From Vicinamibacterales bacterium (GTDB lineage Bacteria > Acidobacteriota > Vicinamibacteria > Vicinamibacterales > SCN-69-37): DNA of 64,000 bases. The notes under the pieces are model-generated. The model was not told where the DNA came from, searched no databases, and saw only the letters and a list, made by a program, of their open reading frames with translations. Numbering within the stretch: the first letter of the stretch is position 1; every line of letters starts with the position of its first letter. Both the position numbers and the translations under genes were made by a program. Positions 1 through 8,428 of the stretch are shown here, piece after piece. The stretch lies in assembly GCA_030827135.1 (NCBI GenBank), contig JAURFE010000004.1:155019-219018 (forward strand), in the 5' to 3' direction.

Positions 1-393
1 TCGCAGCAGGGTGTAGGCCACAAAAATCAGCCACAACACAAGCGACGTCACCAGCCGGACATCACCCCAATCCCACCAGACCCCCCAGGCCTTGCGCGCC
101 CAGAGCGGACCGGTCACCAGCACGATGATGCCGAACACCACGACAAGTTCCGCACCGGCAATCGCGACGCGATCGGAGCCCGGTGTGCGCCGAGCCAGAT
201 AGATGGCGCTGGCAATGCCGCACACAAAGGCGGAGCCGAACATCACCATCGCTGAGGGCACGTGGAAATAGAAGATCTTCTGAATCAACCCCATGGTGGA
301 TTCGTAGGGCGCGGCATCGATGACAAACGGCGCGCCCGCGAACAGCCCCATCGCCACCACGACCAGACCGGCAATCAGTCGATTCTGTCCCAT
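1..393 (-). CDS. ccmC: Heme exporter protein CcmC, 3' end cut by window edge
   Basis: Membrane protein of System I cytochrome c maturation; CcmC presents heme to CcmE on the periplasmic side. The 131 codons visible start at an ATG preceded by AGGAGAAGCG, a good ribosome binding site. The tryptophan-rich heme-handling motif is seen as WGVWWDWGDVRLVTS around residues 97-111, with a FHVP motif (the usual first heme-ligand His) near residue 48. Several hydrophobic segments are present. It lies 8 bases after the ccmB stop in the same direction, so it is the last visible gene of the ccm operon. The C-terminal half is outside the window. Identification is firm. Confidence 0.93.
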   Translation of the reverse strand, partial: MGQNRLIAGLVVVAMGLFAGAPFVIDAAPYESTMGLIQKIFYFHVPSAMVMFGSAFVCGIASAIYLARRTPGSDRVAIAGAELVVVFGIIVLVTGPLWARKAWGVWWDWGDVRLVTSLVLWLIFVAYTLLR

Positions 394-401
394 CGCTTCT
401 C

Positions 402-1091
402 CTACGATTCCGCCATCACGGCGTCGAATACCCACAACGCCAGCGTCAGGAAGACCGCGTCAAAGAATACCAGCATGGAGAGCCAGACCTCCGCGCGGGC
501 CATGTTCGGTTCCGCCGCCAGCAACGCGGCAGTCCCGCTGACTCCGGCAATCATCACCGGCACGGTCAGCGGATACAACACGACCGGCAACAACACATCG
601 CGCGACTGACTCCGGTTGAGCATGGCCCCGAACAGGGTGCCCACCCCGGCAAACCCCAGCCCCCCTGCCACCAGCAACCCCAGCAGGTGCCAGAACACGC
701 CCGACAGGGAGACCCGGAACAGCACCACCACCAACGGGCCGACCACGGCCACCACCAACGACATGATCACCAGCATGCCGATGAGTTTGCCGAGGTACAG
801 CGCCGATCGTTCCACCGGCGCCAGCAGGAGCGCCTTCAACGTCTCCGACTGCCGTTCGCGCTCAAACGTCCGCCCCAACGCGAGCGTGCCCGCAAACGCC
901 AGCGCCACCCAGAGAATGCCCGCAGCGGCGTCGGTCAGCGGCGCCCCATCCACCACAAAGCTGAACGAGAAGATCAGCACCACGGCGACGGCGAAAAACA
1001 CCGTGGTGTACAACAACTCCCGGCTGCGCGCCTCGACCACAAGGTCCTTCCGCGCGATGATGCCGACCGTCTTCCAGAAGCCGGGCGTCAC
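402..1091 (-). CDS. ccmB: Heme exporter subunit CcmB (ABC permease)
   Basis: Integral membrane partner of CcmA; together they release holo-CcmE from CcmC during cytochrome c maturation. The product is 229 residues, normal for CcmB (about 220), mostly hydrophobic with about six membrane segments and the family start pattern (WKTVGIIARKDLVVEARSRE). I placed the start at a GTG whose last bases form the ccmA stop (GTGA overlap); a longer open frame reaches upstream to 1178 but runs inside ccmA and adds a non-homologous leader. ccmC follows after 8 bases. Confidence 0.9.
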   Translation of the reverse strand: MTPGFWKTVGIIARKDLVVEARSRELLYTTVFFAVAVVLIFSFSFVVDGAPLTDAAAGILWVALAFAGTLALGRTFERERQSETLKALLLAPVERSALYLGKLIGMLVIMSLVVAVVGPLVVVLFRVSLSGVFWHLLGLLVAGGLGFAGVGTLFGAMLNRSQSRDVLLPVVLYPLTVPVMIAGVSGTAALLAAEPNMARAEVWLSMLVFFDAVFLTLALWVFDAVMAES

Positions 1092-1801
1092 GCGGTCCCC
1101 TGCAACACGCGACGATACCGATCCCGCAGGGATCCAGCGCCGGCCGGAATCGGAAACGCGCGTCCGCGGTCGATACACACCGCATCATCCACCAGCGTCT
1201 CCGCGGTGTCGAAATCGTGGGTCGCCATGATCACGATCGCCCCCTCCGCCGCCAGCGTGCGCAACCGCGCGATCAAAATGTGGGCCGACGCGTCGTCAAG
1301 GCCCGTGAACGGTTCATCAAGCAGGACCAGGCGCGGCCGGTGGAGCAACGCACGTTCAAGGGCGAGGCGCTGGCGGAGACCGCGGGAGAACCCGCCGGAA
1401 CGGTCGTCGGCGCGATCGGTCAGACGCGCCAGCGCCAGACACTCGGCAACACGCGCGTCCAGATCCGGCACACCATAGAGCCGGCCGAAAAACGCGAGGT
1501 TCTCCGCAGCGGTCAGGTCCGGATACAGATACAGGTCGTGCCCAAGCACCCCGATCGACGCACGCAGGGGATCGCCCGCAGTCTCGGACGCGTGGGTCCC
1601 GTACCGGACCTGGCCTGCTGACGGGCGCAGCAGCGTGGCGAGGATATTCAGGAGCGTCGACTTGCCGGCGCCGTTCGGGCCAAACAGACCAAGGACACGT
1701 CCAGCGTGCGCCTCCAGGGAGACACGCGCCAGCGCCCGTCGGCGGCCGTACGTCCGTGACACGTCAACGACGTGTACGGTGCTGAAATCCAGATCAGGCA
1801 C
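1088..1801 (-). CDS. ccmA: Cytochrome c biogenesis ATP-binding protein CcmA
   Basis: ABC ATPase of the CcmAB complex. Walker A is GPNGAGKST near residue 42 and Walker B with the D-loop is VLLDEPFTGLD. The signature motif is degenerate: GGFSRGLRQR replaces the usual LSGGQ-type string, a form also seen in other CcmA-like ATPases. At 237 residues the size is a little above the usual 200-220. The start is a GTG overlapping the end of the upstream gene by 8 bases; an in-frame ATG at 1957 would add a leader translated from inside the neighbour and is unlikely. Confidence 0.92.
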   Translation of the reverse strand: MPDLDFSTVHVVDVSRTYGRRRALARVSLEAHAGRVLGLFGPNGAGKSTLLNILATLLRPSAGQVRYGTHASETAGDPLRASIGVLGHDLYLYPDLTAAENLAFFGRLYGVPDLDARVAECLALARLTDRADDRSGGFSRGLRQRLALERALLHRPRLVLLDEPFTGLDDASAHILIARLRTLAAEGAIVIMATHDFDTAETLVDDAVCIDRGRAFPIPAGAGSLRDRYRRVLQGTA

Positions 1802-2810
1802 GCACGGCCGGCGCGGTGACCGCGCCCCAGATGCCCCACACCACGAGGGCCAGAGCCAGCAGCAGTGCGGTCCACTGCGGCCAGGTGGGATGGTGCGGCA
1901 ACCCGGAAAAGTCCACCACAAGCGGCTGGCCCGCCTCGATGGCCGGACCGGACGCAAAAATCAGAGGCTGGCCGTTGCTGTCGACCATGTTGCGCGCGGT
2001 GACCTGCGGTGACGCAATTTCCAGTGCTCCCCGTTGCTCGACGAGCAGCGTCAACTGCTGAAGCGTCGCCGGCCAGACCTGTGTCAGTTGTGTCGTGGGG
2101 CCGCGGTAGGGCAACTCAAACGCCGCCTCCACGCGGGTGACCCCGGGCGCAAACGGGCCGGTCACGATCACTCGCGGCCCATTCGCGGTGGCCTGCTTGG
2201 TGGACTCCGGCAGCATCGCCGTGCCGCGCGCCTCACGCGGCAGTTCAAAAATCAGCGGGCCATCGATATCCACTGGCGTGGCGAGTGCGTTGACCACCTC
2301 CATCACGTAGAACACGGTCAATCCGTTTTCGGCGAGTTCAACGATGACCCGTGACTCAGGGCCGAGCACGACCGTCCCCTTGACGGGCGCGGCGCCTGGA
2401 TCCGACGGCGGCGGCGCGACAGCGGCAGGGTCCGCCGGATCGGTCGCCACAAGTGCGACCATCATCCCGGTCGTCCCAATCGGAATCGGCTGCGAATCCA
2501 GACGCACCCCATTGATCATCGTGCTGACGCGCACCGTGTTCCCCACACGCAGCCCCGAGACCAGCGCCCGACCATCGTCACCAGTTGTGACGGTGCGCGA
2601 TTCGCCGTCGACCGACACGTCGACCCTGTGACCCGCAAGCGGATTGCTGAAGTCGGTGATCGCGACACGCACCGACAAGCTGCCCGGCGGCACGTCTGGG
2701 GATGGCAACGGTCGCCCGGACATTTCGCGAAAATTGGGCATCTGCGCTGACGCTGATACCGGGGCGCAGAGGATGGCAGCAAACAGGAACAGGGTTCCAA
2801 AAGATTTCAC
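1794..2810 (-). CDS. Secreted, C-terminally anchored protein with Ig/transthyretin-like region, in ccm operon
   Basis: Unrecognised protein of 338 residues. An N-terminal signal peptide (core LFLFAAILCAPVSASAQ) is followed by a beta-rich region resembling carboxypeptidase-regulatory or Ig-like folds (about residues 45-115, ending in a GTTG stretch), an Ala/Pro/Asp-rich linker near residues 125-145, a second beta-rich domain, and one C-terminal membrane segment (LLLALALVVWGIWGAV) with a short tail. The GTG start overlaps the upstream stop by GTGA, so it is translated with the ccm genes and probably sits on the periplasmic face of the membrane. A role in cytochrome maturation is only suggested by position. 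Confidence 0.7.
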   Translation of the reverse strand: MKSFGTLFLFAAILCAPVSASAQMPNFREMSGRPLPSPDVPPGSLSVRVAITDFSNPLAGHRVDVSVDGESRTVTTGDDGRALVSGLRVGNTVRVSTMINGVRLDSQPIPIGTTGMMVALVATDPADPAAVAPPPSDPGAAPVKGTVVLGPESRVIVELAENGLTVFYVMEVVNALATPVDIDGPLIFELPREARGTAMLPESTKQATANGPRVIVTGPFAPGVTRVEAAFELPYRGPTTQLTQVWPATLQQLTLLVEQRGALEIASPQVTARNMVDSNGQPLIFASGPAIEAGQPLVVDFSGLPHHPTWPQWTALLLALALVVWGIWGAVTAPAVRA

Positions 2811-3340
2811 GCGTGAACACTCCCGAGTCGTTCTCCGCACTGCTTGCAGAACTTCGCATCGCTCTCGTTGGTCGTACGGCAGCGGCTGCACGTCGTCGTT
2901 CCGGCCACAGTAGCGCGGGACGCGTGTGTCCTGGGCGCGTCCGGGGGGATTTGATCGAGCTGCTCCATGATGAGCAGCGCGCGCTGTTTGAGCCGGCCCA
3001 GCATGTCTTCGTAATCGGCGTCGCTGACCTTTTTCATGCCGTAGTCGAACTCGAGGTCCTTGATCGCACGCAGCACGGTGCCCTTGTCCTGCTCGAGCAC
3101 TTCGCGCTGGCGGGCCCCGATGACCGGCGCGCGGTTCTTCGACAGCAACCCCACCAGGGCCTGATGCAGCGCGTACGCCGTGTAACCGGAGGCCAGCGCG
3201 GCGGCGCTCAGCAGCAGCAACGCGGCCGGATGGGTATTCCGAGACATCACCACGGCGGCCGTGGCGGCCACCATGGAGAGCAGGACGTAGAAATGGCCCG
3301 CGGTAAACGGAGCGGGCTCAGTCGAGGTCGCGGAGTTCAT
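2807..3340 (-). CDS. Membrane protein with CcmI-like helix pair and C-terminal zinc ribbon
   Basis: 177 residues. Two membrane segments lie near residues 17-65. A soluble helical region follows with the pattern LEQDKGTVLRAIKDLEFDYG and then KVSDADYEDMLGRLK, which resembles the N-terminal helices of CcmI/CycH-type assembly factors. The C-terminus is a zinc ribbon with two CxxC pairs (CSRC and CKQC). The ATG overlaps the end of the ccmF-ccmH gene by 23 bases. CcmI normally chaperones apocytochromes to CcmF/CcmH, so a truncated CcmI analogue is a reasonable reading, but no TPR repeats are present. The fusion of this helix pair with a zinc ribbon is unusual. Confidence 0.72.
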   Translation of the reverse strand: MNSATSTEPAPFTAGHFYVLLSMVAATAAVVMSRNTHPAALLLLSAAALASGYTAYALHQALVGLLSKNRAPVIGARQREVLEQDKGTVLRAIKDLEFDYGMKKVSDADYEDMLGRLKQRALLIMEQLDQIPPDAPRTHASRATVAGTTTCSRCRTTNESDAKFCKQCGERLGSVHA

Positions 3341-5798
3341 CGTCCAACCTCGCTTCCCGTTCCTGATGCGCCGCCGAGTCCGCGGGCGGCGCCGTCACTG
3401 CGCGATCACCGCCGCGACGGGTCCACCGCACGGCCACGCCCCCGACGAGGAGCACCCCAAGGGCGCCAACCGCGTACGGCAGAAACCACGCCAGGCGATT
3501 AAACCCCTTGTCGATCGGCGCGGCCAGCACTTCCTGGCTGCCGTATTTCTTCACGTAATAATCCACGACTTCGTCGTACGACTTCCCGTCCGCGACGAGC
3601 GCGGAAATTTCCTGCCGCATGGCATCCGCCGTGCCGCAGGTGCATTCGGCCACCCGTTTCCGGCCGCACGTGCCGCACATGCAGACGATTTCGTCGCGGA
3701 GCTTCTTCTCCACCGGTGATCGCGGCACGAGCAGCACGACCTGCGAATTCTCCACATGCTGCGCCTGCGCGTGCGGCGCGAAACCGGCCAGCATGAACAG
3801 CACCAGCAGCGACGTGGTCACCGCGCCCGCCGGTGCCTTCGCTGCGGCGTACGCCATCGCACGTTCCGGCAGCAGCGACAAAATCGTGCCGATCCCCAGA
3901 ACCCCGAAGCCGAACCACACCCAGTTCACCAACGGATTCACCGTCACTTCAAACGTCGCCCGCTGGGTTTCCAGCTCGTAGCCGGCCAGCACGATATAGA
4001 GGTCGTCGGCAAACCCTCGTCGGATCGCGACCTCAGTGGTCGGCTCATCTTCGCGGCCTCGGAAGAACCATCGCGCGGGGTACATCCCCCCGATGGAGGC
4101 TCCCTCCTTGGTCACCGTGGTGTGGCCGGTGATCATCTGCTTCTGGCCGTCGTCGGTGACCTTCAACGCCTCGAACTTCACCAAGTAGTCACCGATCACT
4201 ACCTGCTGGCCGGGCTCGAGATTGATCTGCTCCTCGAGCTTGAACCCGTTGCCCGCAAAGCCGAAGAAGATCAGCACGATGCCCAGATGCACGATGTACC
4301 CGGCGTAGCGGCGACGCGACCGTGCGAAGAGTCCAATCATCGCGGTGAACCGATCCGTGCCGGTGGCCCGCTGCCGGACACCAGACCCGCGCCAGAACTC
4401 CTGCACGATGGTGGTGAGCACCCAGCCACAGAGACCAAAACACAGGCCCGCGGCCCAGAAATTCGCGCCAAGGTACATCACCAGGCCGGTCGTCGCGACG
4501 CCGATGATGATCGGCCACAGAAACTGGTGCAGCATGTTGCCCACGGCGGACTTGCGCCACGCCAGCAGCGGTCCGATCCCCGTCAGCAGGAGGAGCATCA
4601 GCCCGATCGGCAGCATCCACTTGTCAAAAAACGGAGGACCGACCGTCAGGCGCTCCCCGCGCAGCGCCTCGCTGATTGTCGGGAACATCGTCGCAAACAG
4701 GACGAAGAACGCCGAGAACAGCAGAATCCAGTTATTGGCGAGGAACGCCGCCTCGCGCGACGCCCAGGAGTCGAGTTCGTTCCGCGCCCGCAGGAGCGGC
4801 ATCCGCCAAATCACCAGCCCAAAGCTGACCGTCAGAATCACGATCATGAAGATCGTAAACATCCACGCGAGTTCGCGGTCTTCCCCGAAGGCGTGGACGG
4901 ACTGGACAATCCCCGAGCGCGTCATGAACGTCCCGAAGATCGTCAGGAAAAACGTCATGATCACCAGGGAGACGTTCCACACCTTCAGCATGCCGCGCCG
5001 TTCCTGCACCATCACGGAGTGCAGAAATGCAGTCGCGGTGAACCAGGGCAACAGGCCGGCGTTTTCCACCGGGTCCCAGCCCCAGTAGCCGCCCCAGCCG
5101 AGTTCTTCATACGCCCATAGACCACCAAGGGCAAGACCCAGGCTCAGGAACAGCCACGACGTCATCGTCCAGCGCCGCACGGCGCGCAGCCACGAATCAT
5201 CCAACTGCCCGGTGATCAACGCGGCCAGTCCGAAGGCAAACGGAATGGTCATGCCGACAAAACCCAGGTACAGCATCGGCGGGTGGATGACCATGTAGAA
5301 GTTCTGGAGCAACGGATTCAACCCGCGACCATCCGCCGGTGTCGAGAGCAGGTGCGTCTCGAACGGGTTGTTATGGATGACCATGAGGAAGAGGAAGAAC
5401 ATCTGCGTCGCGGCGATGACCGCCACCACCCACGGAATCAGCAGGCGATGCCGTTCGCGGTTGACGTGAATCGCGACGCTGGCAAAGATCGCCAGCAGCG
5501 TCACCCAGAACAGCAGCGAGCCATCGAGGCCACCCCAGTAGGACGTGAGCTTGAAGAACAGCGGCATCGACGAGTCCGAATAGCTGTTCACATACTTGAT
5601 GCTGTAATCGCCCACGACGAACGCGTAGACGATGATCGAGGACAAGACCAGCGTCAGACCGGTCAACACATGTGACAGGCCGACGGCGCCGTCAATCAGG
5701 GCGAGACTGCGGCGGCGGCCGCCTGCAATTCCAGCCGCAAAGGCACCAGCCGCGACGACAAACGCCGCGAGGATCAGAAAGGTTCCGAGGGTGGCCAC
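3318..5798 (-). CDS. ccmF: Cytochrome c heme lyase CcmF fused to CcmH
   Basis: An 826-residue fusion. Residues 1-655 are CcmF: many membrane helices, the tryptophan-rich heme motif ending in GYWGWDPVENAGLLPW (residues 237-252), and conserved histidines in the surrounding helices. A hydrophobic segment at 661-680 ends in AHAQAQ-like residues and looks like a former signal peptide. Residues 690-800 are CcmH, the apocytochrome thioredox partner, with cysteines at 706, 708, 711, 719 and 721 instead of the usual single CxxC pair, then the conserved AMRQEI and KKYGSQEVL stretches, a membrane helix and a charged tail. ccmE ends only three bases before the start. Separate CcmG and CcmD are not seen here. 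Confidence 0.9.
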   Translation of the reverse strand: MATLGTFLILAAFVVAAGAFAAGIAGGRRRSLALIDGAVGLSHVLTGLTLVLSSIIVYAFVVGDYSIKYVNSYSDSSMPLFFKLTSYWGGLDGSLLFWVTLLAIFASVAIHVNRERHRLLIPWVVAVIAATQMFFLFLMVIHNNPFETHLLSTPADGRGLNPLLQNFYMVIHPPMLYLGFVGMTIPFAFGLAALITGQLDDSWLRAVRRWTMTSWLFLSLGLALGGLWAYEELGWGGYWGWDPVENAGLLPWFTATAFLHSVMVQERRGMLKVWNVSLVIMTFFLTIFGTFMTRSGIVQSVHAFGEDRELAWMFTIFMIVILTVSFGLVIWRMPLLRARNELDSWASREAAFLANNWILLFSAFFVLFATMFPTISEALRGERLTVGPPFFDKWMLPIGLMLLLLTGIGPLLAWRKSAVGNMLHQFLWPIIIGVATTGLVMYLGANFWAAGLCFGLCGWVLTTIVQEFWRGSGVRQRATGTDRFTAMIGLFARSRRRYAGYIVHLGIVLIFFGFAGNGFKLEEQINLEPGQQVVIGDYLVKFEALKVTDDGQKQMITGHTTVTKEGASIGGMYPARWFFRGREDEPTTEVAIRRGFADDLYIVLAGYELETQRATFEVTVNPLVNWVWFGFGVLGIGTILSLLPERAMAYAAAKAPAGAVTTSLLVLFMLAGFAPHAQAQHVENSQVVLLVPRSPVEKKLRDEIVCMCGTCGRKRVAECTCGTADAMRQEISALVADGKSYDEVVDYYVKKYGSQEVLAAPIDKGFNRLAWFLPYAVGALGVLLVGGVAVRWTRRGGDRAVTAPPADSAAHQEREARLDDELRDLD

Positions 5799-5801
5799 GG
5801 A

Positions 5802-6212
5802 CTAACGTACCGCGGCCGGCAGCGCGTCGGCCTCATACCGGGACGGGCACTTGGCCATGATCCCGTCCTTCTCCACCACGATCGTGTCGCCCGTCAGCTT
5901 GCCTTTCACGACCACCTCAGCGTCCTTTTTGAACGTATCCGGCACCACGCCCTGATACTGCGCGTTGACCGTCTTGCCGTTCGCCTGGATCGTGAAGCGA
6001 TACTCAAGCGTGGACGGATTGAACAGCGGGTCACCGAGCACATATCCGTGCACGCGCAACCGCTTGCCTTCCCACTGGTCCGGCTCGGCCATGACTTCAT
6101 CAACGTACTTGTAGTATTCGGCGCCTTCCGAAATTGAGGAGTACATCAGGAACGAAAGCGCGCCAACAATCACCAGAGCGGAGAGACTGACTCGGACCGT
6201 TTTCTTGGACAT
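5802..6212 (-). CDS. ccmE: Heme chaperone CcmE, CxxxY variant
   Basis: Periplasmic heme chaperone anchored by one N-terminal helix (VSLSALVIVGALSFLMY). The 136-residue length is normal. The OB-fold body includes the typical VHGYVLGD and VVVKGKL strands. At the place of the usual heme-attaching His (HxxxY), the sequence reads IMAKCPSRYEAD, so Cys replaces His and the conserved Tyr four residues later is kept. CxxxY CcmE proteins are known from archaea and Desulfovibrio-like bacteria. The gene begins the ccm operon; a perfect 12-base palindrome (6214-6225) covers its GAGG ribosome binding site. Confidence 0.93.
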   Translation of the reverse strand: MSKKTVRVSLSALVIVGALSFLMYSSISEGAEYYKYVDEVMAEPDQWEGKRLRVHGYVLGDPLFNPSTLEYRFTIQANGKTVNAQYQGVVPDTFKKDAEVVVKGKLTGDTIVVEKDGIMAKCPSRYEADALPAAVR

Positions 6213-6232
6213 TACGAGGCCTCGTCGTAGCT

Positions 6233-6266
6233 AAGTGCCGACCGGAATTCCGCCCGGAGGGCACTT
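6233..6266 (-). terminator. Hairpin between maf and ccmE
   Basis: Arms AAGTGCC and GGCACTT pair perfectly around a 20-base loop that itself contains the palindrome CGGAATTCCG. It starts three bases after the maf stop on the minus strand. There is no T-run, so it may act as a weak or factor-dependent terminator, or as an RNA-stabilising hairpin between maf and ccmE. Confidence 0.4.
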
Positions 6267-6268
6267 CG

Positions 6269-6856
6269 TCAGGATACCACCGTTACGCCGCGCAGGAGAC
6301 GATCGACCAGCAGGATCGGCAGCCCCACCACATTCGTATACGAGCCCTCAATCTTCGGAATGAATCGCGACGCCAGTCCCTGGATACCGTACGCCCCCGC
6401 TTTGTCGCGCGGTTCACCCGTCTGCACATACGCCGCGATCTCCTCAGGTGCAAGGGCCGCCATCCAGACCACGGTTTCCTCAAGGGCCTCCCGCGGCTCG
6501 CGCCCACCGACGATGGCCACGGCCGTCAGCACGCGGTGCGCACGACCGGACAACCGCTGCAGCATCGCCGTGGCATCCCTGTCATCGACCGGTTTGCCCA
6601 ATACGTCGCCATCAACAACGACGATGGTGTCGGCCCCGAGCACCAGGGCTCCGGGTCGCCGCGCATGTACCGCCTCCGCTTTCAGGAGCGCCACGCGCCG
6701 GGCATACGCCTCCGCGCCTTCGCCGGACAGGCGACGCTCATCGACATCGGCGACCTCCACCTCGAACCGAAACCCGGCGGCGGCCAACAACTCCCGGCGT
6801 CGCGGCGAGGCGGAGGCGAGAATCAACGGGGCGGCCGGTGTCGCAAAGCCTGACAT
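6269..6856 (-). CDS. maf: Maf-family nucleoside triphosphate pyrophosphatase
   Basis: House-cleaning enzyme that hydrolyses non-canonical or modified NTPs to NMP and pyrophosphate in the cytoplasm. Family motifs are complete: LASASPRRRELLAAAG near the N-terminus, LGADTIVVVDGDVLGKP in the middle (catalytic Asp region), then AYGIQGLASRFIPKIEGSY and NVVGLP near the C-terminus. Product is 195 residues, standard length. I chose the ATG at 6856; a longer frame to 6964 adds a leader that overlaps the divergent DUF721 gene. It is divergent from the DUF721-thiolase operon with 28 bases between starts. Confidence 0.92.
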   Translation of the reverse strand: MSGFATPAAPLILASASPRRRELLAAAGFRFEVEVADVDERRLSGEGAEAYARRVALLKAEAVHARRPGALVLGADTIVVVDGDVLGKPVDDRDATAMLQRLSGRAHRVLTAVAIVGGREPREALEETVVWMAALAPEEIAAYVQTGEPRDKAGAYGIQGLASRFIPKIEGSYTNVVGLPILLVDRLLRGVTVVS

Positions 6857-6884
6857 GGTCCGGATGATACACTCCGAGGTCGGC

Positions 6885-7181
6885 ATGGAATCGCTGCAGC
6901 AGACCGCCGTTCGCGCACTTGGCCCACTGCTCCACGCCCAGCCCCTGTCCCCCGGCAAAGTCACCTTCGCCTGGTCGATCGCGGCCGGCCCGCTGCTGGC
7001 GCGTCACGGCACACCGCATTGGCACACCGACGGCACGTTGTACGTGCACGCCCGGGAGCTGGTGTGGTTCAGGGAACTGGAACGCGCCAGGCCGGTCGTC
7101 GCCCAGCGCCTTGCCCATCTGCTCGGACCCGACGTGGTCCGTCGCATCGTCATCACCCGATCGGAGTTCTCTCATGCGTGA
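6885..7181 (+). CDS. DUF721 (DciA-like) protein
   Basis: Small protein of 98 residues of the DUF721 family, which includes DciA, the predicted ancestral loader of the replicative helicase. The family pattern is visible: [10 protein letters not shown]..., then a Trp-containing strand ([14 protein letters not shown]), [20 protein letters not shown], and a Leu-rich end. The ATG at 6885 has GAGGTCGGC upstream; an ATG seven codons earlier is also possible. Its stop overlaps the thiolase start by 8 bases, so the two are translated together, although no functional link is obvious. Whether it really loads DnaB here is unknown. Confidence 0.7.
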   Translation: MESLQQTAVRALGPLLHAQPLSPGKVTFAWSIAAGPLLARHGTPHWHTDGTLYVHARELVWFRELERARPVVAQRLAHLLGPDVVRRIVITRSEFSHA

Positions 7182-8355
7182 AACCGTCATCGTCAGCGCC
7201 GTTCGCACCCCGACCGGCAAGTTTCTCGGCGTGCTCAAGGATTTTCGGGCACCGGACCTGGGCGCCCTCGTCGTTCGTGAGTCCGTTCTTCGCGCCGGCA
7301 TCGATCCCGCCCTGGTGGACGAATGCCTGATGGGCAACGTGGTGCAGGCCGGCGTCGGGCAGGCCCCCGCGCGACAGGCGGCTCTTCGCGGAGGGCTCGC
7401 CAACTCGGTCGGCGCACTGACGATCAACAAGGTTTGTGGATCAGGGTTGAAGGCCGTCATGCTCGCGGCTCAGGGGATTGCGGCCGGCGACATCGACGTC
7501 GCGGTTGCAGGCGGCATGGAATCCATGAGCAACTGCCCGTACCTGATGACGAAGGTGCGCGAAGGCCTCCGCATGGGCGACGGCAAGATCATCGACTCGA
7601 TGATTCACGATGGCCTGTGGGATGCCTTTGATGACCTGCACATGGGGCTCACCGGCGAACACGTCGCCGAGAAGTTCAGGGTCAGCCGCGAGGAACAGGA
7701 CGCCTACGCCGTGAACAGTCACCGCAAGGCGGCGGCCGCGACCCGCGAGGGAGCGTTTAACGACGAGATGCTCACGATCTCCATTCCCCAGAAAAAGGGC
7801 GATCCAATTCTCGTCAATGCCGACGAGCCCATTCGCGAAGACACATCGATGGAATCCCTTGGCCGCCTGAAACCGGCGTTCAAGAAGGACGGCACGGTCA
7901 CGGCGGGCAATGCGCCGGGGGTGAACGACGCGGCGGCGGCACTGGTCGTGATGGGCGCCGACGTGGCCGCGCGCCTCAACCTCACGCCCCTCGCACGCGT
8001 CGTGGGCCAGGCGACGGCCGGCCTTGAGCCGCGCATGGTGATGATGACGCCGGTCGAGGCGGTCCGGAAGCTGATGATCAAGACCGGCTGGAACCTGCAG
8101 GACGTGGACCTGTTCGAACTGAACGAAGCCTTCTCGGTGCAGGGCGTCGCCGTCGTGCGCGAACTCGGCATCGACCCGCTCCGCGTCAACGTGCACGGCG
8201 GAGCCGTCGCGCTCGGTCACGCGATCGGCGCATCTGGCGCCCGCGTCCTCACCACCCTGCTCTACGCACTGAAGCGCCACGGCAAGCAGCGCGGTGTCGC
8301 CACGTTGTGCCTCGGCGGCGGCAACGGTGTCGCGCTGGCGGTCGAACTTCTCTAA
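7174..8355 (+). CDS. Acetyl-CoA acetyltransferase (thiolase)
   Basis: Condenses or cleaves acyl-CoA units. The 393-residue product has all thiolase landmarks: nucleophilic Cys88 in [19 protein letters not shown], the catalytic His349 in [18 protein letters not shown], and the acid/base Cys379 in TLCLGGGNG. It starts [17 protein letters not shown], which is the normal thiolase start, inside the end of the DUF721 gene. A 3-hydroxyacyl-CoA dehydrogenase follows after a 73-base repeat-rich gap, so the pair could make 3-hydroxybutyryl-CoA from acetyl-CoA or act in beta-oxidation. Biosynthetic (acetoacetyl-CoA) type is favoured by sequence style but not proven. Confidence 0.93.
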   Translation: MRETVIVSAVRTPTGKFLGVLKDFRAPDLGALVVRESVLRAGIDPALVDECLMGNVVQAGVGQAPARQAALRGGLANSVGALTINKVCGSGLKAVMLAAQGIAAGDIDVAVAGGMESMSNCPYLMTKVREGLRMGDGKIIDSMIHDGLWDAFDDLHMGLTGEHVAEKFRVSREEQDAYAVNSHRKAAAATREGAFNDEMLTISIPQKKGDPILVNADEPIREDTSMESLGRLKPAFKKDGTVTAGNAPGVNDAAAALVVMGADVAARLNLTPLARVVGQATAGLEPRMVMMTPVEAVRKLMIKTGWNLQDVDLFELNEAFSVQGVAVVRELGIDPLRVNVHGGAVALGHAIGASGARVLTTLLYALKRHGKQRGVATLCLGGGNGVALAVELL

Positions 8356-8428
8356 TGGAGCCCAGGGGCTTTAGCCTCCGGGACACGCGCGGCCTGAAGC
8401 CGCGCGCTCCGAACAACAGGACGACGAC
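8356..8428. repeat. Two short inverted repeats in the thiolase-dehydrogenase gap
   Basis: The gap holds an imperfect hairpin GGGGCTTTAGCCTCC-like element and a perfect one, GCGCGGC-CTGAA-GCCGCGC, framed by GGAGC and GCTCC. The layout (two stem-loops with TTTAG and TGAAG centres) looks like a mobile REP-type intergenic repeat rather than a terminator, since it lacks a T-run and sits inside an operon. No second copy is present in this window. Confidence 0.5.

Noticed and set aside
3756-5120. 454-codon plus-strand open frame
   Set aside because: Antisense shadow of the ccmF-ccmH gene; no membrane segments or known motif.
6214-6225. Perfect 12-base palindrome ACGAGGCCTCGT at the ccmE ribosome site
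   Set aside because: Could be an operator, but a single 12-base palindrome in GC-rich DNA is not enough, and as RNA it forms only a four-base-pair stem.
6857-6964. N-terminal extension of Maf
   Set aside because: It would overlap the divergent DUF721 gene, and homologues begin at the ATG at 6856.
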